Part shown: positions 11,061 through 22,100 of the stretch, piece after piece
Position numbering within the stretch: position 1 is the first letter of the stretch
How the letters are laid out: each line of letters opens with the position of its first letter
Assembly (NCBI GenBank): GCA_023634235.1
Contig: JAMKCF010000004.1
Span: 21,360,027-21,424,026, forward strand
Source of the DNA: Pisaster brevispinus
Lineage: Eukaryota > Echinodermata > Asteroidea > Forcipulatida > Asteriidae
DNA length: 64,000 nucleotides
Direction of reading: 5' to 3'
Made by a program: the position numbers and the translations under genes
The notes under the pieces: model-generated
The model's input: only the letters and a program-made list of their open reading frames with translations
Database searches by the model: none
What the model was told of the DNA's origin: nothing

Positions 11061-11683
11061 CTCCACCAATCCTGTGAAATACTTTTAACTGATACAAGAA
11101 TCTTGTGAACTGTGAAGGCTTTATAGAGATAAGATGATATCCACTTGAGGTATATATTTTTTTAAGGAATAAATCTCTTTCTTTCGTCTCAGTCAGCGTT
11201 CACGACACAAATGCTGTTAAAATAACTTAACATCAGAAAATGTGTTTCAATATTTCAAAAAAATAAACTACGTAAATACATGTGTAGATAAACTTTTTAT
11301 ATTATTCCTAAGAGAGATGAGGTTGAAGAAAATAAAGCAACAAAAAACTCCAAAATGGTTTGGGAGAGAGAATGAAGTATTTTTGTTCACCACTTACTCA
11401 AATACTGGTCAATTATTTACAATAGACAAACAAGTAGGCCCAATGTACTTGTGCATGCTTACAGCTAACCCAAACACTACTACTTCAAAAAAGTCTTGTT
11501 TTACCACTAAGCAAACACTTTCATGAGAGAATACTTATGTTTGAACGCTAATTTAAAACAAACGTATTTGGACAAAGGTATAAAATAAACAATTTCTGTT
11601 TATACTACAGGTAAAGAGACTGGTCTAGAATGGACGGCAAATAAAACTTGTAATAATAATTTAATAAATAAACATAAATATAA
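11061..11683. other. No recognised gene
   Basis: AT-rich. The plus-strand open frame at 11242-11526 is lysine/asparagine-rich and lacks splice or start context. Confidence 0.4.
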
Positions 11684-12037
11684 AGTAATAAACTATAATG
11701 GAAACTGGTTGGGTAAGTTCTAAATCGTTTCGAGTTGAACATCAAAGACAAATTGACTGAGAGCAGGATTTGAACCTGCGACCTCCGGATTAACGTGCCG
11801 GAGCTCTACCAACTGAGCTATCTAGCCCTATGTTGGAGGGGTCTCCCTATTTTGTCAATATCTTTGTTCGGGGTTGCCAGTCAGAAACCATTCGACCTGT
11901 AACTGCAGTATAGCCAGGTATCATACCCAAGTTTACGATACAACCTGGGAAGTGGCAGCAGAGGGATCACCTTAAGGGGTTGCAACTTTTTATTTCAAGG
12001 TAATAAACCACATGGGAAACTGACTGGGTAAATTGAA
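11684..12037 (-). mobile_element. tRNA-Asn-like SINE (family N)
   Basis: On the minus strand 11757-11827 reads as a tRNA-like body: TAGCTCAGTTGGTAGAGC, a GTT anticodon-like loop and a B box (GGTTCAAATCC). It is joined to a body with TATTGACAAAATAGGGAGAC and GTGATCCCTCTGCTG. The segment GGAAACTG.CTGGGTAA occurs at both outer edges (near 11700 and 12017) as a direct repeat. Other copies are at about 19.64-20.0, 27.9-28.24 and 43.5-43.75 kb. Confidence 0.7.
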
Positions 12038-12436
12038 TAAATAGTTTACTTTCCATTTATCTTGGGCTAACGTTAAATTCAAGAAACTATGACCAACTTA
12101 AAGGGCTTGAATTCCTGGAAAACCTCCACTAGACCACTGGTCATGTGGCACAAAACTTTCACTGGATCAGAGATATTGTTTTATATACAAGACCCACAAC
12201 ATTTCTTTCCGTTTTTATATTTGCAGGACTTTTAGGAAGTGGACGGGATTTTGTAAAGTTGTTCTTTTTTTACTGGAGTATCTTCCAAACTAGATGCTTG
12301 GAACAAACACCAGACTTGTTTGGTTGTGTAGGGGGGGGGGAGGGAGATTTGCTCTGGTTCACACAACCTAAGAACTCCCATGTCAGAGTTCACTCGGATT
12401 TCAAGTCCCGTGAGATTCCGGATCAGTATGACCGGA

Positions 12437-13064
12437 ATAATAATAATAACAATAATAATAATGGGTTCTTATATAGCGCTTTATCACACCCCTAGGGGCA
12501 TATCAAAGGGCTCGGTATTTTTTTCCTACAAGGTATGTGGAGCTACATTTTGAAGTATGAGACCTATTCATTTAAAGCACCATGTAACGGTTTACGAGGT
12601 GCTGTGGTGCAATATGCTGCCAATCAAACCAGGAACACCGGGGCGGACCCCTTCTCTTTTCGATAAGTGCACTGGGTTTTTTTAAAACGTGAGTTACACA
12701 ACACACGGGACCAACGGCTTTACGCCCCATCCGAAGGACGAAGCAATCATGGTTAAGTGTCTTGCTTAAAGGACACAAGTGTCACAACCGGGACTCGAAC
12801 CCACACTCTGCTGATCAAAAACACCAGGGCCCAATTTCATAGAGCTGCTTAAGCAGAAAATAATGCTGAACAATTTCCTGCTAAGCAGAAATGAGCAGGA
12901 TACCAGTCACACATTGTACACGTGACATGGTAGTTTGGCTGGTAACCTTAGTCTGGTAAGCAAAAATTGAATGGGCTTAGCAAATGTTTGTGCTTAAGCA
13001 GCTCTATGAAATTGGGCCCAGAGCTTGAGTCCAACTCTCATCTGCTCGGCCACGACACGCCACA
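12437..13064 (-). mobile_element. Full-length tRNA-Leu-like SINE containing a MITE
   Basis: On the minus strand the head starts near 13064 (GGCGTGTCGTGGCCGAG), runs through ACTCAAG and is interrupted by a family A element (12828-13018). It resumes with the B box GGTTCGAGTCC-like segment, GGATGGGGCGTAAAGCC and AGTGCACTTATCG, and ends in GCGCTATATAAGAACCC plus a (TTA)n tail at 12437-12460. This is the most complete SINE of its type here together with 26289-26706. Confidence 0.8.
12828..13018. mobile_element. MITE family A nested in a SINE, CAG target duplication
   Basis: GGCCCAATTTCATAGAGCTG at the left and its complement at the right form near-perfect inverted ends of a 191-bp element, flanked by CAG at 12825-12827 and 13019-13021. 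The uninterrupted SINE at 26.66 kb reads ACACCAGAGCTTGAG, with one CAG. Confidence 0.88.
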
Positions 13065-13174
13065 GAAAATCTGTGTCACAATGACCAAGAAATGGGTCAA
13101 ATTGATGTAGAATCTGAGATTAAATCACATTATAAAACCAGTTTCCAGATCGGCCTGACCCAGAAACCTGCCAG

Positions 13175-13362
13175 GGTTTCATAGAGCTGCTTCAGCACAA
13201 AAAGTAGCTAAGCACAACAAAATTATGCTTACCAAAAGAAGGTTACCAGCCAAACTACCATGTCAACATGTACAATTTGTGACCGGCATCCTGCTCATTT
13301 CTGCTCAGCAGACAATTGTTAAGCAATACTTTCTGCTTAAAGCAGCTCTATGAAAATGGACC
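13175..13362. mobile_element. MITE family A copy
   Basis: Ends GGTTTCATAGAGCTGCTTCA and AGCAGCTCTATGAAAATGGACC. It is flanked by CAG on the left and CTG on the right. Confidence 0.72.
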
Positions 13363-13364
13363 CT

Positions 13365-16300
13365 GATTGTTGAGTTTTTAGAGTGCACATTTGTAAGTTT
13401 CACCATTTTTACAAAAAACAAAATTGTGCAATGGTTGTCCTAAAGAGCTGTTATAATTATTTGTATATACAGATAAAACAATGAAGAATACATCCAGAGA
13501 AAGCCTGAGAAATATAAAAAGTTTGTAACTTCATTAAAAAAAAAAGCTCATTCATTCTGTTACGATTATGTTGAATCCGAGATATTTCACAATTACAACA
13601 ATCTGGTCATGGTTTGAGAGCATTCTAAATCTCTCGCGACCATCCTATGGGCATAGTCAATTTTTTTCGACTGCTCCCTTTTCCCTTAGTCACCGCTCAC
13701 TTATCAGATAAATTGAGAGAGCTTTCAGACTTGATTGATCTTGGCATGATGCCGAACGTTCCTAATGACTATTAGAAAATAGACAGTCTGAAAAGATGTA
13801 CCAGCGCGCCATTACTGGGTCCTTAACATTGCCTGCCTAAGTAGGACACTTGTCTGGCGAGACATTGATACAACGTCTGACATCTGCACCTGGAGGTAGG
13901 AGAGCAGCTCTTCAATTCAGTCAGACTGCTTCAAAACAAAAATTGTAACTCGAGAGCATTCTTGTTATAAAAAAATGACAACATTAGATTTCACGGTCCT
14001 ACCTTCAAAACAGACTTTTTCGTGCTTTCGATCATCATTTTTAAAAAATGATCGACCCTGCCTTAGGATTCGAAACTCTTCATGGTGTGGAAACATGATT
14101 CTAAGATTGGTGGTGCTCGCAAAGCTTGGTTTTTTTTATCGTAGGAACCCATTTCTTAGAATGATTGACAATGGAATCCAAACTTGACGTCATAATTTGA
14201 AGGCTAATGCTAAGGACTCAGGCAGACACGCATACTTGATTGGTTACATTAGTTTTACAGTTAAGACAATTTGTATAACCTCATCTATACACTTGATAAA
14301 AACACTGAGGTTTAAATACAAACATTATCAATCATTAAAAAAATCAATACATGTAACACGCTAGTTCAGATACTAAGCACAACGGCACAAGTCAAAAAGA
14401 TTAACTATAAATGCTTTTAAATTGAGAGGTCATCATTGCCTTCTGACACAGGTATCCATAACGAGGCTTGGTTCTTAAAATAGTCAGGTACCTATATGAT
14501 TCTAAGAGCAATGTTATAGCAATGTACACGATGCTCTGAGGGCGCTTGGAGGTCACCATGTCTTCTTTTTGCAGTAATGAATAACAAATGGTCAGAAAAC
14601 TAAATACATATACAGTATTAAGTTTTAGCAATGGATCTAAACAAGTAAACCACCAGATGACATATATACCTGCCAAATTTTTCTAAACTGGCTGTTGGCG
14701 GACGCTTTTTATTGCTCGGAACTGTGTCGGGGCGCCCTCAATTTTTTTTACCAGTCAATCGGATGGCTGACTTGAATATCCATCCGCACATTCCATTGTG
14801 TAGCATGCACCTAGTCTGCTACGCCTGTTTCCCCATATAAAGACGGGCAGGAGGTACTGGAAATTATGCTTTCTATCTCCCTTTTCTAAGGATTTTTATG
14901 CAATCCCTGATCCCAGACCTTTGTCCTTTTGTTATACAAATGTGACACACTACAATGGACAGGCTGCCACCATTGTTTATCACTGTCATCGGCTCAATGT
15001 TAGGCAAGTCCGACTGTTCTCTAGATTTTAGCATACCATGGCATTTTAACGACCATGGCTTAGGACCAAGGTTTTGCGTTCCAAGGTGAACGCATATTCA
15101 TATTTTCTCAGCACAGGAACAACAAATCCCCAGTGGATATTATGAAAACCTTTGTTGTCTTTCCTTTGTAAAGTCAAGGCTTCATTGCGACTTCAATATA
15201 AAAAAAAAAAAATGATTACTCCAGAAGCTCAAACAATTTCTTTAAAATAATCATGCACAGAGGCACGGAAATCTTTTTTGGAACACCAACCGAAGCGATT
15301 AAATGCGCTGAAATTTGTTAGACCTTTTGCAAATTTATGATATATGGAAGTGTTTTTTTCATTGACCTTTGTTAAGGGAAATATGAAGCCAGGTTTGGTG
15401 TAAGGAATTGCTCTCACTCCAGAGATACCTAGCCAACTGCTAGTTTGACAAGCAACTTGAATTGTGAATACTAATCACTCTATGAATGAACCTTTTCACT
15501 CCAGTTAAATCATCAGCAAAAGTAATGAGACTTCTCATCGATTTATTCTTCTATAGTTAACCCAGTAGGGACCTTGGCGGTCGCAAGCAGCTTTTATCAA
15601 ACTGTCCATAAGGACTGCAAACGGCCGCAAGATCTAACCTACATGTACTTCTCTACTCAAACAAGAGGGTAAAAGAAAAGGTATCGGACCAAATTGACAT
15701 TTTCCAATGTTTCCCATGTGAGCATAGAATCTACTATTCTAAAGCAAGACCATGTGTTTCTGTTTTTGTCATTTCCCTGACATTTTTACTGGAAAATGAC
15801 AGGGCATACTATCAACAAAATTAGTAATGTCCGGACATATGGTGATGATTTTACATTAGTAAATGGTCCCTAAAGAGTTAAAGAATGAAGTGGGACTGAG
15901 CAAAGATACACAGAAATCATTCACTGATGCGACCAAACTAACCTATCTTGCATGCTAATATACAAACAGTTAGTTAACCATGGCTAACAGTCAAGCTTAT
16001 AGCTTAACCACTTGATGCAGCCGACTCCATCATAGAGAACCTAGCAATAGAATGTGGCTCTTGTACTAGACTGGTCTCCTATCTTCATCCATCAGACAAT
16101 GGCTACAATTCAATGGTTCCAATCTATTGGGACAGATACATATGTCATGTGCATGTAGCACATTGCTCATTACAAGTGATTGTATTATATTAAAGATAGG
16201 ATTCATGTTAAACCATTAAATGCCCATTGAAGACACCAAGGAAAATGCCAAAGGTCAATGTCCATCGATCCCTGGTAGGTTTGTGATGGTTTGGAAGGCG

Positions 16301-16588
16301 TCTTTCAAGAGCCTCTAATTGATGATATCATGTCTTGACTGCTCTTGTACCTTCATATCATTGAGCATCCTGAACTCCAGAGGGCAGTGTTCATTATGTT
16401 GACTCTCAGCTCTGTGTATTAGGAGAATTGCGATATATGGAAGGACCAGTTTTCTTTGGTCACATGGTTGCTAGGTAATAGACGCAATTTTTGGTTTAAA
16501 TGTTGCACAACCAAATGTGCAGTCTAGTCTGGCACCCTGTGTGGACAAAAATGGCTTCTAACCACAAGTTGACACAACTCTCTCAATA
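13365..16588. other. Long gene-poor stretch
   Basis: No exon could be supported on either strand. Minus-strand frames at 14401-14676 and 15229-15417 are open but isolated and unlike known families. The segment may be the distal 3' flank of the NEK4-like gene. Confidence 0.4.
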
Positions 16589-16761
16589 GACCTTTATCTT
16601 GGTGTGGCCATCTTGATTTTCTCCCATTTAAATCCATGTAACCGAACCGAGGCTAGAAGGAGAAACAGTCTGGTTCCTTTTTGTACAATGAATATTAGCA
16701 TTCATTATTGTTATTTGATACAGGGAACATGACCAAGATGGCAGTAGCATGATAAAGGTCC
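16589..16761. mobile_element. MITE family F
   Basis: AGACCTTTATCTTGGTGTGG and GGCCATCTTGA at the left are mirrored by GACCAAGATGGCAG and ATGATAAAGGTC at the right. Non-coding. A related half-copy with GCTGGAAGGGCAAAAATAGTC lies near 46.82-46.91 kb. Confidence 0.55.
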
Positions 16762-17892
16762 ATACACAGCTCTGTGTTGGGGTGATGTGTCAGCTTGGCT
16801 GGTTTCACAAAAAGGCTGGCTGAATGCTTTATAGTCAGCTAACAAAATAACTTGGTAACAATGATTTCAATAAGTCCAATTATCAATACAGTTAAAACCT
16901 ACATGTATAATTATTAACATTGCAGCAGTAATTATAGTTACACACCTTTAGGGCTGGAACTTAGGGTAACACTCCACAAGATCAAAGAGCTTGTAGCTCA
17001 GAATTTTTACTGGACCAGAATTGTTTTCTTATAAAAACAGATTAAAACAATTTAATGAGAAAAGACAAGAACAGAATCAAAACGAAAGCATGCTTTTAAC
17101 TTTGATACTCAACAGAATTGAAAGATATTTATCAGACTCAATGTCAATATTCAAACATAATTTTCTTCAAAATACTAAAATTTTACTGAAAAAAACACAA
17201 GACCGCTGGTCTTGTCTAGTCATGAGTTTACTGGCCAGACACAACCAGTGGCCCAGATCTTGTATGCCCTTATACTGGCAAACCAATTACAGAAGCAACA
17301 AAAAAACAGCTCATACTGCGCTAGCGATGACTGTAAGTTCCAGTTTGGCATTCGCCGTAAAGTTCAAGGGGCTGTTTCAGAGCAGGCCTGTGGCTGCACA
17401 TAGAATTATAAACTCTCACCCAGTTATCGAGCCTACGCACCCTCCCTCCAGATCAAATCTAAGGGGAGGGCGCATGCAGTAACTCGGTGAAAGTTCATAA
17501 TTCCATGTACAGCCACCGGCCTGCTTCGATCACGGCGACACAGCCCCTTTTACAGGAAAAGTTCTGCACATTTGCAACAGGTCATGAATATCTCAGCCAC
17601 ACTCAGTGGCATGAAAACTGGACACCACGTGGGTTGACTCAATATCAAGGCGTGCCGTCTGGATTCCACTAAATTCTCAGATGTGGATTGTAAAAGTTGC
17701 ATTGTGGATTGTAAAAGATGCATTCTCCACATAATGAATACTAGCTGTAGCTGGATGGGTGATTTTCTTCCATGTATTACATCAAACGCCATCAACAAAG
17801 AGCACCACTTAGAATTTTTTTAAAAATCCTCCTTCCGGCATAAACAAAAAAGCAACTCTGACGGTTTTAGGCTTCTAGAAGATTGATGAAAA
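16762..17892. other. No supported gene
   Basis: The plus-strand 153-residue frame at 17021-17482 overlaps another open frame and has no start, splice or family support. Two short plus frames follow. I do not call a gene. Confidence 0.35.
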
Positions 17893-18050
17893 GAGTCTGA
17901 TTGAATCCGATTATATGTAGAGTCAGAGAGCCAGTCCGAGACCCAATGTTGCCGCGATGTTTATACCAAGCGATAGAGTCCGATTAAATCCGATCGTACG
18001 TTGAATCACAGAGCCAGTCCGAGACCCAATGTTGCCGCAATGTTTATACC
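17893..18050. repeat. Two-copy tandem repeat of about 80 bp
   Basis: Both copies share GAGTC.GATT.AATCCGAT, AGAGCCAGTCCGAGACCC and AATGTTGCCGC. The first starts at 17893, the second at 17975. Confidence 0.75.
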
Positions 18051-18149
18051 AAATGTCACCATAATCACATGTAGAATGACAAACTAGTGGGAAAAAATTG
18101 AGCTGATATAAGCATTGGAACAAATGCGAGATTTTCACAATTTTACTTA

Positions 18150-18420
18150 TTATTATTTTTTTATATTTATTAATCCTGGTTGTGAAACCAAGGACTCTCA
18201 AAAAAGCGAAACCTAATCAAGATACTAGCCAAGAACTCTTTGGAGAGAAGACACTGAAAAAAGTTTCATTTTTAGATGTGGGAAGAAAACCCCAGAGAAA
18301 ACTCCACTCGATCATGTCTGAAAACCCAATCCACATAGTGCGCCCCCCAGCGGAATTTGAGCTTGGGTCCTAGAGGTGGAAGGCGAGGAAAGATACCACT
18401 TCACCAACTCGACCGCCCTT
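18150..18420 (-). mobile_element. tRNA-derived SINE, third type
   Basis: On the minus strand GGCGGTCGAGTTGGTGAAGTGG resembles an A box and D arm and AGCTCAAATTCC a B box. A body follows (AGAGTCCTTGGTTTCACAAC) and an AT-rich TAATAATAATAAG-like end. A body-only relative lies at about 27755-27850. Confidence 0.5.
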
Positions 18421-18575
18421 CTACCTTTTCAGGGCAACTCTGGCTTTTCAAAACAAAGAATAATTTTGACGAGATGTTTCTGTTGCCAATCTGTTACCAA
18501 TGTCTCCAATGAATGCTTTTGTCTAGCTATAAGTAAAAGCTCCGATGGGTCATTAGATCATTTTGTTTTACAGTG

Positions 18576-18700
18576 AGATTTGTTCATCCCGCAGGACTCA
18601 GTAAAGTCCGAGTATAAAGTTGCTTTCCACACATCAGTGTATGGGTAAACACCAAATAATATTTTTTTATCCCCGATGCAAAATTAACATCTATTAAACA
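18576..18700 (+). mobile_element. SINE 3' fragment, family V
   Basis: Shares GTGTATGGGTAAA.ACCAAATAATATT and ATCCC.GATGCAAA with the complete copy at 22300-22520. The tRNA-like head is absent. Confidence 0.5.
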
Positions 18701-19044
18701 CTCGGCTACATTTGCTTTCTGGGACTTTACAAAGTGCTGCATGAAATATTTTCAAAAACCAAAGTCCATTATGGAAACAGGTGGATGTGATAATAATAAA
18801 ATGTTGTTGTTAACAGTACACCACATAAAATTGAATGAAAAAGGTGGACGCTCCATAAAGAGCCTGTTTCTCTCTTTCAACATCTTGACTAACATGCTCT
18901 TAGTCATTACCAGGAGATGATCATAAGCAGCCTCACATTCAATCTAGTGGCTATAAACTCTACCAATGCGGTGCCAACCAGGGCATTATCACATGTCCAA
19001 GAAAACAGTAATGAAAATGAGAGACTAGACTTACCCTGTCCCGA

Positions 19045-19140
19045 TCAGCCGAATACCGTCTCTTCACAGAATTTCAGCTGCCATATCTTGCCTCCATAAA
19101 TGTCAAACTTTTCTCTTCCCATTATTGAGATGAGTTCAGC
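19045..19140 (-). CDS. NEK4: NEK4-like last coding exon
   Basis: 96 nt from acceptor CTCCACAG, encodes 31 residues ([17 protein letters not shown] onward) and a TGA stop at 19047-19045. A donor-like AGG/GTAAGT follows 10 nt after the stop, so the 3' UTR may be spliced. No clear poly(A) site could be assigned. Confidence 0.88.
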   Translation of the reverse strand, partial: AELISIMGREKFDIYGGKIWQLKFCEETVFG

Positions 19141-22100
19141 CTGTGGAGAAAAAAAAAGAGTAAAAAATAGAGACAAACTTAGGGTAAAAATCATTACAAC
19201 AGTGTCTGTTGATATTGAGGGCAATGCTGCTTGGTTCCATTTAATTTCAAAAGCTGCATTATTTCACATGATTTATCTGTTAGATTAAACGCTTCGCGTG
19301 GTGTAGAAAGTAAGAAGTAGGAAGCAAGTAGGATTTGAAATAGAGATACCAAGAGGTTTGAAAACTCAAATATTGTTAAACCACAGCACTTGTTTATCTA
19401 ATAAGAGAGATTTAATACACAGTGTCTCCGCAAACCATGCAAACCTTACTTGAAGAATCGAGTAGGTACAACAGTTGTGAATGAAATTTCTTTTAAGGGA
19501 AGTATTTTAGAGTCTTGACCTCTTGACCTGTGTGACCTGCTCCTCTTCAACCCTGATTCTTCTCAGAACTAACTCTTTCTTGTCCCGAGAGACGATTTAT
19601 AAAGGTTATGGAGGACAAATAAGGATAGCTCTAAATTTAAGTTTACCACAAAGAAAGCCGACTAAAATAAGTTTGGGTAGAACAAAGAAAATTGACTAGA
19701 GCAGACGTTGAACCTGCAACCTTCAGATTACAGTGCTGTCGCTCTACCAGCTCAGCTATCTAGCTCTATGTTGGTGGTCTCCCTATTTTGTCAATATCTT
19801 TGTTTGTTTGTTTGTTTGTTTGTTTAGGGGTGCCATGCCAGTCAGAAGCCATTCCGCCTGTAACTGTAGTATACCCAGGGATCACACCCAAGTTTTTGAT
19901 ACAACCTGGGAAGCAGCAGCAGAGGGATCACCTTAAGGGGATGTGACTTTTCATTTCAAATATCATAACAATAAACCACAAGGGAAACTGACTGGGTAAA
20001 TTTTAAATTCATGCAACAAATTGTTACTCACTTCAACGGCATCTTGATCCTCGTTATCCAAACTCTCATAGGCCCTCTGTAAGAGCTCAATACCGATTCC
20101 ATGCATGATGTCCTTCCTTAATGCAGCTATTCTATCCATCAATCGTCCCGATGTTGTCATGGTTGCATTCCCTGAGATAATAAGAGGTCAAAGGTTAATA
20201 GTCTAAGATGTCATGTGGAAGGACAAGGGACTGCGCCAAATTTCATGAAGCCGTTTTAAAAATAGATTATGGTACTTAAAGAGGAGCTTCAAGGTAAGTT
20301 TGTGATGCACTCATTTGCCAATAGAAAGAGTGCTCATGAAAGTGGGGAAGAAAACTACAAGTCTCTAACCTCCTGTTAAAATGGTGTAAATAATCATTTT
20401 ATTTGATACGCGTGCAAAGCGACGATTGATACATGACATCATTGGACAGCAACAAAAAATTGGTCTGTACATATATGTACTTTCCAAAGAGGAACTTCTG
20501 CGCCAGTCATGAGCTCAAATTCAATGCCGTTTTGACTGAATATTCATCGGTATTCGGGAATAAACTGAAAATTCTCTGTTCAAAAACAGGCAGACCATAT
20601 AATTTGAAATGTGACGTCATCGATCATTTTGGGATTTTGACAAAAATTACACTTGAAGGGTATCAAACACAGTGGCATTTCGCACCATTTTAACATGAGG
20701 TTGGAGACCTGTAATTTTTTTTTCTTCACTTTTTCATAAGGACTCCATGTTTTGGAAAATGAGTGGATCACACAACTGAATTTGACCTTTGAGCTCATCT
20801 TTAACGATTATCTTCTGTTGAGCAATAATTGGATGAGAACCGATCACAAACAATATATAGTTTATAATCACACACATTTTGTTGCTGAAGAAATACTTAA
20901 CAACCCTCTCTTCACATAGATATACATGTATATAAAATATGATTTTTTTTTTTTTTACTTAGTTCATAATGAAATATAATGTATGTGTGGGAGACCAATC
21001 ATGGTGAGGTTTGCAGTTCAATTAAATGGTAAACTCATAACATTTGTGCGGCTCACATTGTAAGTTATAACAAAAAACAGTGATGGATTTTATGAGAAAA
21101 ACCCTGTTTTTGTACATGTACATTATAAATCACCAACACACAGAGAAGGTCTAGGTCTGCAAAGACGGGTAAGGACAGACACTAGGGTTAGATGTCAAAG
21201 TTATCAGTTTTTGACTTCTATTTGATGGGAATGTAGTTTGTTTTTTGATGAGAAGGTTTACCAAAGACCACCACCATATTTTTAGTGCAAATATTTATGT
21301 CAAAAAGTGTTTTCTAATTAAATAATCAAGCAATATATCATGCGTAAATAAATAGGAGAAATGCATGTAATAAATTAATGGAGTTCATTCTTTGTAACCC
21401 AACATTTAGAGAGCCAAAGACACCCATGATGGATCATGCAAAACATGCAGACTTCAACAAAATCATTACTTTGAAAAAACAGATCAGTCAAGTCATCATA
21501 TATCCCAAAATAAAATGCAACTTATAGTGATAAAGTTTGCAAAAGGAATTACAAATAAATCTGGCCATCATCGAAGCTTTCTATTGTCTTGAACATACAA
21601 AAAGTGCAATACTTTAGACATTTCAAATGAGGAATTGGCACAAACTCATTTACTTGAATATTTCCAACACAACAACATAGGCCCCACGTTTAAAATATGA
21701 TAAACCAAATGTGCACAAAATAAACTGTGTACAGGCGTGACTGTGTGTACTTTTCATCCAACAGATGGCATACTACAAACAATTTCGGAAGGATTTCCAA
21801 TGATCAGTAAGTCAAAGGTTTAAAGGAATGGTACATCATTGGTTTAAATGGAAGAGTACATTCATTCTGATCCTTAGGGTCTAAGAAATTTGTCACTAAA
21901 AACAGCCTCTCCCTAATGTTTTAGAAACGGAGGAGAAACAGTTCCTGTATTTTTTAGCTTTTGGTCATACAAACTACTTTACAGAGCATCTTATCTTGAT
22001 GGCCATCTTTTCTCAAAAATGACTGCACCCTTAAAAAACATTATTTTGCCGATTCCTAAATGGCAGAAGCATAGTCCTTGGTAGGATTCGAACCTACGAC

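Noticed and set aside
14401..14676. Minus-strand 91-codon hydrophobic frame
   Set aside because: Isolated, AT-rich, and without splice sites or homologous features I could recognise.
17021..17482. 153-codon plus-strand frame
   Set aside because: No start context, splice signal or domain; an overlapping frame is also open.
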